This document shows positions 47,817-57,858 of a DNA stretch of 64,000 nucleotides, piece after piece (position 1 is the first letter of the stretch; each line of letters begins with the position of its first letter). The notes under the pieces are model-generated. The model did not search any database. It was not told the DNA's origin and saw only the letters and a list, made by a program, of their open reading frames with translations. The DNA is from Apiotrichum sp. Y4204 (taxonomy: Eukaryota; Basidiomycota; Tremellomycetes; Trichosporonales; Trichosporonaceae). The stretch covers positions 62,001-126,000 of the forward strand of contig JAMYHL010000049.1 in the NCBI GenBank assembly GCA_025531455.1. The letters are read 5' to 3'. A program made the translations under genes and the position numbers.

Positions 47817-49495
47817 CTAAGCTACTGATCGGTATTCCCGTGCCGCGAGATCAACAGCCTCCGACCGCGGTCCGACCTCTTCCCCATCGCCTTCCTCCCC
47901 TTCCATCATTTCATCTTCAGGTGCCCGAATGTGCTCCACGATCACGCTGCCATCGAGTGAAGTGATCCGCCCCACAAGAATCTTAACTTGTGGAGAGAAG
48001 GTTGCAATGTCGAGCACGACGTCCTAAAGGTCAGGTTCGTACCCGAGAGTTTACACACCTTCCACGCAATCATGGATCCGACAGCGACTGAGGATAGCTC
48101 CAACAAGGGCAGCGAGTCGTATTTCTTCTGTACGTGATTGTGAAGAGCAGAGCGGCTCTCAGCCGTATCCGCGGTGAGTTCCACATCCATTGCCTCTTGA
48201 TCGTCTCCATATGGCAGGCCCTCTTGTGTCCAGTCCCATCCGTTCTCAGCGCCCCTCTCATTCGGTCCACCCGCGGCAACCCTTCCGCCGTTCCTGTTAA
48301 TCGTGTCTGTTTCCTTTCGACGCCGCTTCGTCACCCCGCCCGCTGCAGCAGCATCCCGCTTCCTCCGTTCATTGTCCGTCATGAACTCGAATTCACGACT
48401 TGTGACAAACACATTGTTGGGAAGCGATGGATGCTCCGACGGTGGAACAAGATGGCGAATTATCGGCTCGGGCACTCGGATTGGCGTCGGAGGTGGTGAT
48501 CGCGATTTTGCCGGAGACGGCACTGCCACAACTGCTCGTGACTGTGAAGGGGATGGATTTATAGTGATGCAGCCAGAGGCCCGCTCAACAGGGGATTCAG
48601 ACGGTGGTGTATCACACGGCGTCCCGGATGCAGATGAATCGTGGAACACCGTCTTGGTGCCCTGCACATTGAGCATTTCCTGAAGAAAGCCTTTCTTCTT
48701 GTTCCGATTATCCATCGTGCGGGGGATAGGGAGAAGTTGGCTAGTCGGCGTGACCGTCATGGCAGGTGTCTGAGACACTACAGCAGGGCCGTCCACACCA
48801 GCAGGTGAAGACAAGACGCCTGCAGCCGCCAGTTTGCGCATCTGCTTCGCGCGGCGCCGACGTGCATTCCGTTCATGTGTCGATGCCTTCCCCTGGAAAG
48901 GAGGCGTGGGAGCGACCGTCGCCGTCGACCGGACGTACGTTGGAAAGGCAGGATTTGTCGCTGGGGGTGAAGAGCCTGATGAGGACGAAGAATCAGAGGA
49001 CGATCCCGATTCAGACTCCGTTTCCGACTCCGATTCTGATGACTCTGACGACGACTCAGAATCGGACTCGGATTCAGACTCAGAGCTGGAGCTGGAGCCG
49101 GAGCTTTCGACTCGAGCAGACCCAGATTTTGCGCGTTTGCTAGGTGGTATATCTGCGGGTGGTGAGTCGGCTGCGCGTGTTGTGCCGCTCGAGCTAGGAC
49201 GGAGGCGCACACTGCCAGGTCAGATCATTGCCTAGTGCGGTTCGGTTATGGCCTGCCGTTCGTTTAGAACGTACGTCACAATGTCACTCTTCTCCAGAAC
49301 CGCAGTGGTACTGTCAGCCAACAGCTCAAACCCATCAACCTCGAGGGCCAATTGCCCCGGCGATATCGGCCCGTCATCGGCAAGGACGGAGTCGCACACC
49401 CGTTCGGTAAGCTGCGCGATTGTAACTTGTCCATCCACCGGAAGGAGCACCCTGCGCTCCGTGAGCGGAGTCACGGTGTGAATCTTTACACGCAT
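47817..49495 (-). CDS. coilin-like protein
   Basis: Three exons: 49495-49275, 49211-48059, 48023-47817; 526 residues. The N-terminal ~75 residues look like the ubiquitin-like domain of coilin (start MRVKIHTV, then a strand-helix pattern ending EKSDIVTVRLR). A long Ser/Glu/Asp run follows, then a basic cluster (KASTHERNARRRRAKQMRKL) and a disordered Ser/Pro-rich middle. The C-terminus (SVAVGSMIAWKDVVLDIATF, then VKILVGRITSLDGSVIVEHI) resembles the atypical Tudor domain of coilin, where animals have GDLIAFKVLEL. Coilin scaffolds Cajal bodies and binds snRNPs. The assignment rests on domain order and short matches, so it needs a profile search. Both introns are 35-63 nt with good ends. Confidence 0.65.
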
Positions 49496-50420
49496 GACCG
49501 CGCGCAGGATTCGTGGCACTAGAGCCGTCGTCGAGGGAGAAAGTAGATGGAGAAGAGGTGGTGATTGTCTGTCGGTGTGATGACGAGCGACGGAGAACGG
49601 TGGATAAACAAGCGAAATTAAATTCAGGACCGGCAGGACCAGGTCTGGTGGCCACCCAAATATCCAAATGTGGCGGGTGGCGCCGACCAGCGCGACTGGG
49701 CCACCAAAACCACCCCCCAGGCGCCAGGTGTACAGTACAGGTGTACAGGTGTGCATACAGTCAAACGACAGATGTGCAAACAAATGATGCGTTACCACAG
49801 CCCAAAAGCGCAGGTTCGTTTGAAGGCGAAGGCGATGCGCGCAGGTGACCAAAACAACGACCCCACTCTCCATGCCACTCTTACCAGTCTGATGCCTGCC
49901 ACTGTACCAGGCGTTTCCGGACCACTTATCTCATTTTTTTTTCAGAGCCAACCACTTCCTGTTTTCCTCACAGTCTCTTTCTCTCTCCCCATCCCAAGTG
50001 ACGCGACGCGTACTGCAGCTGTGAAAGGCGCCTTCAGATACGCGTGGTGTCGGGAATCGCGGGACCCACGATTGTGGAAAGGAAAAATAATCAGCAAATA
50101 AGTAGACAAATACATATAAATAAAAACAAGCGACGCGTCCAAATATTCCCGTCAAAATCCCTCCCCCGTTGTGCATTCAACCCCCCCTTCCCAACTCGCA
50201 TCTTGCCATCCGCATCTCTCCATCCAACACCCCCACAGTACCACAGTTCAGTACGCGTCGACAACACCAGACTTCTGTTTGGATCCACAACCATCCTGCA
50301 GAATCGCTCCTCACCTTCCCCGTCACAACAATTCTTGGACCACCCACGACTACTTACTACCGATAGAGATAATCCATCGTTGTCAAGTTCTACTGCATAT
50401 ATTCAAGGGTGCACGCCGAC
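49496..50420. promoter_or_regulatory. 0.9 kb divergent promoter region coilin / SET gene
   Basis: Includes a CAGGTGTACAGTACAGGTGTACAGGTGTG-like direct repetition around 49727-49755 and an AT-rich segment near 50080-50130. No gene is supported. Confidence 0.45.
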
Positions 50421-53400
50421 ATGCCGCGCGTGTCACAGCCTTCGCAGGCACAGCAAGGAGCGGCGATTCCGAAGCGTCGCCGTTTCTTCTCAGCTGTCAA
50501 CCTGCCCCCTCTCCCAATTGCGCGTGCCCCCTCACCACCCCGCCCCATCACGTCGGACCGAGTTCTCGCGGCATTAAAGACGGATGAGCGCGCAGTCACC
50601 GCGGCCAAGACATTTGTCAAGGAGAAGATGGGAGACGACAAGTGGGAAGTGGCTGACAGGACGCGCGTCACTCGTGGTGCTTCGAATGCTGCCGCGATCG
50701 CGAATGGTCTCCCACCAACCAAACGTCACGCAACCTCGTCTGCCGCATTACCCCGGAAGACCCCAGCGGCGAAGGTCCAACCGAAACGTCTTGCCACCGG
50801 ATCTGTTGCAGGATCCATTGCACAGCGAATAAAGGCGAAAGGAGCTGTTATCGCGCGTAAAGTCACGCTCCGCTCACGGGTCCCGCCACACACGCATCCT
50901 GTGGAACTCACCGCTCCAGAGCCTCTTTCTGTTGCTGGACCATCTAACCACAAGAAAGCCAAGGATGCAGCGGTAGCAGACGATGCAGCGAAACGGAACG
51001 AAGGCAACAACAGCTCAGATGACCAGAGTGACACTGTTTACGAGCCCAATCCGGGCAAGCGCAAGGAGTTTCTGGAGTCGGGGCTCTACTGCCAAGACGA
51101 GAATCCTGCGCAGGAACGGATGCTGTACAACCGTGTGCTGGACTTCCACAACCCTCAGCCCAAGAAGCGTGGTCCTGGCCGCCCCCGCAAGTCGGAGGTT
51201 CAGCAATCACAACTTCCGCCAATTCCCACCCCGGAGGGTGAACCAGTATCGTTCCCTCCTTTGCCCCTGGAGTATCACTTCAATGTCTTCTTTGGCGGAG
51301 AGGAGCACGAGTTCCGCCTTCCATACAACATCATGTGGGAGAGCGAAACAGGGGTGCTGGATGGGAAGAAGCGGCCCCCGTTCTACCAAAAGATTCGATC
51401 GAGTAAGTGGCGGATACATCCGCATTGAAAATTCCGAAAACGACGTGTGATAGCTGACATGATCCACAGATCAGTTTGTGGAACGACCCAAGACTGGTGC
51501 AATCGCCGGCAAGGCCGTCTGTCACTGTGACCCAGACTTGGGGTGCGGCGACAACTGCATGAACTTTGTCATGAACTACTTATGTGGATCTGGCTGTCCA
51601 TGCGGTGACCAATGCGGAAACAAAAGTTTGGCGAAGCGGAAGGGAAAGGCGACCAAAGTTGTTTGGGTACGAGACAAGCACTGAGCAGTGCTAACATTCA
51701 GACGGGCACCCGTGGGTTTGGTCTATTTGCGGCAGAGGATATCGAGGAGGGTGAATTTGTGGCCGACTATCGTGGGGAGATCATTCACATAGAGTGAGTA
51801 CAGTGTTGGAAGACAAAATCAACCAGAACTGTATAAGTGATGATTTTAAACCCTATTAAAATCGACACCTCATATCACTTAGCAAATTGGCAAGAGGCGA
51901 AGAATATGCTCTGACTAGCAGTACTTTCATCGACCGAATTGGGAACACATACAAAGGCAAACGCAACTTCTATGCTCTTGCATACCACCGTGATGAGGTT
52001 ATTGATGCTGTGAGCACTTGTTAGTTCCGGCACAAAGTCGCTAATATATAGGGTATGCGCGGCAATGACACGCGCTTCATCAATCATGGTTGTAACCCCA
52101 ATCTCGAGGTCCGCAAGTATTGCACCGTCGGAGACGGATTCGAAGAGTACGAAGTTGGCATGTGGGCCAACAGAGACATCAAGGCGGGCGAAGAGGTGAG
52201 ATGATTAGCTGTGCCTTGTTGACTTGGAACAGCTTTTCTACAACTATAATTTTGACTCGTTTGCCGTGATGGTGAATCGTGACGATGATCGCCAAAAGTG
52301 CATGTGTGGCGCTCCCAACTGTGTTGGGTTCCTCGGCCGCAAGGCAGGTGAAAAGTCGGCCAAGGAACTTGCGGCCGACCTAACGGCCAAGGCTGCAAGG
52401 GTAGGAAAGGGGAAGCGTTCCGTGGTATCTTCCAGGCGCGCGTCATCCGCATTGTCAAAGAGGGAGTCGTCGACAAAGAGTGATACGTTCCTATTGCAGC
52501 GCGAGCTGTCTTTACCCTCGAAACGTACCGCCAGTGCACCCATTACCGTCGTCACTACTCCTGCTATGACAGGTGACGATGATACCGCAACACGGCTCCG
52601 CGGTCGCCGCAGGTCCATCGCACAGTCTGAACAGCTCCCCGCCGTACCGGTGAAGCGCCGCGTCGGTCGTCCCCGCAAAAATCCGGAGCCCATCAGTGTA
52701 GACACTCCTCTACCCAGTGATGCCGAGCGTACCGTTGCTTCCACGTCTTCACGTCCTGCGTCTTCTCGGTTGGCTTGGCCGTCGTGGGATGCCAAATCGT
52801 CTTCTCCGAGCCTCTCGAATCCGGATCAAAACCACAATTCTGCTCATAATCCAGGCGCTATCTTGTACGGTGATTCCCCTCTTTCGTCCAGTACTCTCAG
52901 CGAAGCCAGCTCCTCAGATAGTGCGCTCACCGAGACTCCCGCCACTGCTGCAACGGCAGTCACGTCCGGTACGGTTTCTACGAGGGATGGCAACCTGACT
53001 GGCACTCCGGATACGCCTCTGAAGCGCAAACCAGGTCGGCCCCCCAAGGCGCGCCCGGATGACGCTCTCAAGCGTCCTCGCGGTCGTCCCCGTATCCAGC
53101 CTCTCCTTGACTCGGCTACGCAGCCGACAAAGCGCCCTCGAGGGCGTCCGCCCAAACATCCTCGTCCTAGTGACCCTGCAATGGCCGAGTCTGCCATCAC
53201 CAATGATGCGTCTGTGCAGCCGAATTTGCAGCTGCCGGCCAGTACTGTGGGCCCGGCAGTCGCTGGAGAGGTCACTCCCGTGCTTAAGCGTCCCCGCGGC
53301 CGACCCCCGAAGATTCGCCCTGCGCCATATGTTGTCCCCTCTGCGGCCAATTCCTCCAAGGCTAATGGAGGGCGTCTGCACAAGGTTGGTGCCGCGCTTG

Positions 53401-53744
53401 AGGCGGTTGTCCAAAGTGCGAGCTCGTCCATTAATTCCTCAATCGGCTCTTTCAAGCTAAAGTTTACCCTTCCAACGGCGGCTGGTAAGGGCGCTGCAGC
53501 GGAGCATGTCACTGCCGTCAACGGCGCACCTGCTCCTGCCACCACGACTACCGACGTGACCAGCACCGCCATGGCGTCTAGCCAGATTGCCAAGCAGACT
53601 CCCAAGCAGGTCGAAAAAGCGCGCCGGAATGGTGCCCCCGCTGGCTGGGTATTCGTCCCCGTTGGGGCCGCAACTTCAGAGCCTGAGCCGAGTGCTCCGC
53701 CGAGCGACCGCGCTGCGCGACTTGCCGCGCGCCGAGGGCAGTAG
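50421..53744 (+). CDS. SET-domain histone methyltransferase with AT-hooks
   Basis: Six exons: 50421-51402, 51470-51666, 51702-51793, 51883-52009, 52052-52195, 52233-53744; 1,017 residues. The layout is a disordered basic N-terminus; a Cys-rich AWS domain (CHCDPDLGCGDNC, then CGSGCPCGDQCGN); a SET domain with GFGLFAAEDIEEGEFV, the cofactor/catalytic NHGCNPN and the GEELFYNYNF motif; and a post-SET CMCGAPNC. AWS-SET-postSET order is that of the Set2/ASH1/NSD group, which methylates H3K36. Six AT-hook-like cores (GRPRK or GRPPK types) lie near residues 250, 658, 777, 793, 813 and 864, suggesting direct binding to AT-rich DNA. No SRI domain, which Set2 uses to bind RNA polymerase II, is visible, so an ASH1-like role is more likely than Set2. 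Confidence 0.85.
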
Positions 53745-53900
53745 GATTGTAAGTGTACCAATAAGGTGCAGTAGTGTGTTCGCGGTTGAGAAATGGAGAT
53801 GCCGAGATACCTGAGACGGAATGCCAGGTTTGTTTCGGAATGTGAGCAATGTTTTTGTATTGGAGGAGTGTAATGCTACGCCCTTTGTTGCATGCAGGAC

Positions 53901-53930
53901 TGCCAGGTTTGCCAGGTTTGCCAGGAGGCC
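53901..53930. repeat. tandem repeat, unit TTGCCAGG
   Basis: Three adjacent GCCAGGTTT/GCCAGG units, with a related GCCAGGTTTG copy at 53822. Non-coding. Confidence 0.6.
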
Positions 53931-56121
53931 AGGATGCTCTGTTATCTCGTGGCACGGGTTGACTGGCATCTGGCCATGCCCAGGGCAGTTGAGATTTCGA
54001 GACGATCGCGATAACGTGTTCTGTTCCTCGGCCGGATCTGCGTTGAATGGCCTGATGCAAACAAGGTTCAGCAGCGACGCCCGGGCCATTGGAAGGACGC
54101 GTGCGACGCTGGTTCCAGCTCGGGAGAGTACGTGGCGCAATCCATTTCGGGGTGTTCTTACAACAGAAGGATATTGGAAGCCGGGAATAGAGCCTGGGAG
54201 CGCCGCTGGCGCCAACAGCTCCCGATATCCCGATTCCCTTTTACTTCATGATGGTGAGATCTGTGCAGCAGTGCGAGAAGAGCTGCAGGCGACTCAGATT
54301 CCTCGGTTATCGGCGTCTCAGTGACCTCGGTCGCGCAAATTTGTGTGCGTCCCGCGTGCGCAGCCCCGGTGTGGCGTGGCGTGTAGGCATGTGGTGACAG
54401 ATGGCATGTGGAGATGGAGAGATCGAGATCTCGAGACGGGCATGCAGGCATGCAGAGGCATGTGGGCATGCGGGCTTTGCTAGCTTTGCTGTTCGCGTGC
54501 TGTTCGGGATTGTGCTGCCCGAGATTGTGTCGAGGGTAGTCACTCGTCCCTAGATCCCTGAGACAGTCGCCCGCCCGGGTGGTGGCATGCTCGGGTTCGA
54601 CGGGCCAGCGCGCCACCGCCCACAAGTGATTATTGATCCAGTTACCTGCAATGGCAGCAGGCATGCCCGGATTATGTTGTCAGTGATGCAACGAGACCGG
54701 TTTATGAATTATGAACTCGTGGCTTCATGGAGGAAGGGTAATACCGCGAGAATGGCAGCTCGGGCAGCTGGGGGGACGGATTCGGGCAACTAGCCGCGGA
54801 CCATCTGTTGCGGATCTGCATATTTTTGAATGATCCGCGCAAATGGTCAGTCACCCAGCCATCCGGTGCGGCCGATCACAACGGCACCACACGGTAGGGT
54901 GCGTTCCTGCCACTCAGAAATTACCACACCGATAACGTAGCATGACGAGAGTAGATCATCACGATAGGAGAGCATGGGAGGCCAGTCGGCCGAGAGCAAG
55001 GGTTGTTGCATTCTAACTTTGCAGTGGTGCATTCGCAGAACAGCTGCACCCAAGTTGTCCTGCACTGTGAGAAGATGCAGGTTGCACCTAGGTTCGCACG
55101 GAGCGGGATCACCATTCTTTTGTTATTAAGTAGAGCATATGTAGATCTGTACTTAATGACATGAGGGCATAATGGCAGCGTGGTAGCGAGTCAGAATTGT
55201 CCGATCTGTCACTCCCCTTGATCGTCCATGAATGACGCGAAAAGAGCCTTCCCGCGCCGATTACCACCAGTGCAGATCCATTCTGCATTCACGCGCCATT
55301 GTATGTGTCACGCGTCGCGCCTCATGTCTCGTGTACTGTACTCGTGTGCGCGTCTGCTCGTGCGACGCCGACGCGTTCCTCGAGATCTAGATAGCGAACA
55401 GCAGTCTCATTGGACGAGGAACGCGCCGCTGCCAGAACCATGAATCATACATCAAACATCTGGTGGCTTCGTGGCTGAACCGCTGGAGGTAGCAGGGCCA
55501 AGTACTCCCATTTGTATTCCGCTTCAGGTCAAGCTATGAAGGATTGATACCATCTGTGTGGACTGGTGGTGAGTTGCTGCGTCGGTCATCTTCTTGGAGA
55601 GCTCACAGTAGAGATGATGCAGCCTCAGCCTCCCTTTCCGAACAGAAGAGAAGTACTGTGCGGTTGCCCGAAGATCGCGCTGGGATACTCGATGAATCAT
55701 AAAAGCCACACCGGGATCCTCCCATGGCATCTCAGGTGAGCCCGGCCCGCAAGGCGGTACGGCGAGTCTTTTTAAGCTTCTCTCCCCCAGATCCGTGGAC
55801 GATGGCTCAAAGTCGTGCGACTGCCATTAGTACTCTAGGCGCAATGGTTTGGCATGCGAGCTGAACCTAGCTGGGTGGCAAACAGCAATCGGGCATCAGC
55901 CACAAACGTACACATTCGACCCACAGCTGCGGAGCATGCAATGAGCGGGAAGGTCTTGTGCTCTGCGCTGCGAGAACTACAGGGCGTACCCCAATCCTCG
56001 CCTTCCTGATCAGAATCTGACGCAAGGTGGAGAGGCGCAGTCGTCAAGAAGGATGACTGAATGTCATTTGATAGTGTTTCTGGGCGACGAGAGTATCAAC
56101 ACGCCCCCAAAGGGGTCGACC

Positions 56122-56148
56122 GGATCCACAGGATCAACAGGATCAACA
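56122..56148. repeat. 9-bp tandem repeat, three copies
   Basis: GGATCCACA, GGATCAACA, GGATCAACA in direct succession. In one frame it would encode a Ser-Thr-Gly tripeptide repeat, but the frame around it is not supported as a gene. Confidence 0.65.
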
Positions 56149-57858
56149 GGGGAAGGACGGGATTGTGTACAAACGTACGATCACAATCGGGATACCCCTG
56201 CAGCCCTTATTAGGAAACGATGGGCAGATCTGGTAATCTCTGTATTATCTGGCAATCCGGCAGTTCAGGGAATGGGAACACGAGGTATGAGGCCTAGGGA
56301 TCTCGGGGCGAGGGAAGGGGGGGAATGTGGCCCGGAGACTGCGCTAATCGGCGAAGGAGGCCGAAGAGGCCGAGAAGGTAGAGCCTGTGGTGTGCTCGAA
56401 GCCGTGGAACAGAGACGGGAAGGGGGAGGGAGATATTGAGCTGCCGAGTGCAAGTAGCAGCGTGCAGCAATTCAAGCATCGACCTTTACCGGGCCGTGCA
56501 GGGTCATGAAGGGAATGCTGTGGCGCTGTGGCGCTGGTGGGAAGCTTAGGAAGGGTTCTGGACGGTACCTCGCACCTCCAAGCTTCCCTGGATCCCTGAC
56601 TCCCTAGTCCCCTGTCACTCCCCCGCTTTCTCATTTCGATCGTTGGGCGAGGTTCCAGGTTCGGGCGCGTGCTCATAGGCCCGAAATGGGCGGCCACCTC
56701 ATTAATATTGATATCAGCCGCCTCAGGCAATGCACGGGCGCCGCACGGGAACATCATGTCATGCTTGCTTGCTGCAGTCCGGATCCCCGGAGAAGAACAG
56801 GGCCGGGAAACCCGCTATGGAACGGGTTACATCCCACCAGCAAGGAAAGAAGAAGAGATTACAGAGAGGAGAGGCTGCAGGGTTATCGGACATGAGACAT
56901 GAGGCTCGGCCCCTCCCGGATTGAGTTTGCGGCGTCTGGGAAGCAAGTGAAGTGGACGTTTGCCTCGAGCCTCCACACTCGACTTCCCGTCCCATGCACG
57001 CCTGGCCCCTGCGCACTTTGCTTCTCTCGGGGTGTTCTCCCGAACGAGAGAGTCGGAAACCGAACCAGTTTCGGCCAGTTCCTGGGTGCCCTCCAGCTCC
57101 AGACACTTGGATCTGTGGACGCGCTAGGCCGCAAGTTGGTTCAGGTAAACGGCTCGAGAAGCTGTCTCTCGATCAAATGCCTTTTTTGCCCTGTGCATAT
57201 TAGCCCGGGCCACCCAGACTACGTACATACAGTACACCCACCTGCACTACTCAAGAGCTGCCAAAACGCCTCTCTGGCCAGAGAAGTCGCACTTGTGCAC
57301 CCTGGTACTGGTTCAGTACACATTCTTCACCACACAACCGCGCTTGAACACATTATCTCATTTTATCGACCTAATTTTTGTGTATTTTCTATTTTCACCA
57401 TTCATTGTCTCTCGAACCCACGGCGTATTCCCCGTCTCGGCATCGCCTGGGCGCCTAGGTCTTTTGGCTTGTCACTACTACTGTCGCCGTTGGTCTTTCT
57501 CCCGTCGAGCTCCCTCCTCTCTCCCTGTCCACTGGCTCTTCGCGCTCGCGCTCGTGCGCTCCCTCTCCCTTGTTGCGCCGCCCGCTTTGCCACTCGACAA
57601 TTCAAGATCCCGGTGACCCCCCCCCCCCCCTTCCCCCCCTTCGCCCTTTGCTTCTTTCCGTGAGCAGTAGGTATTCATCTACATATCTACTGCATCACTC
57701 GGCCAGCCGGCGCATGGCAGCATTGAAAGTCGCCGCCGCCGCCGCCACCGCAGCGGTGCTGCCGTCTCACTCTTCTCTCCTCTTGATCCCTGGTGGACTG
57801 TTTACTTGTCTTGCCCCTCTGCGATCTAGCCATTCCGACCTATTTTGCATTAGCACCA

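Larger units (their letters stand above)
53745..57858. other. 4.1 kb stretch without a supported gene
   Basis: No exon chain with a recognisable family was found on either strand. It holds several short tandem repeats: a (TT)GCCAGG repeat at 53901-53930, GCATGC-rich sequence near 54438-54475, a 9-bp repeat at 56122-56148, and a 14-nt C run near 57617. The right end, from about 57200, is CT-rich and probably the promoter and leader of the Sec7-PH gene. Confidence 0.4.

Noticed and set aside
47461..47820. 119-residue plus-strand frame with a poly-Gly run and Lys-rich tail
   Set aside because: The Gly run comes only from the 24-nt G tract, there is no family match, and the start lies just before the tract; treated as non-coding.
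48834..49235. Plus-strand frame with long Asp/Ser/Glu repeats
   Set aside because: It is the antisense reading of the Ser/acidic linker codons of the coilin-like gene.
56899..57663. 254-residue plus-strand open frame before the Sec7-PH gene
   Set aside because: Low-complexity, Cys/Pro/Leu-rich translation of CT-rich leader and a C run; no domain and no consistent codon pattern.
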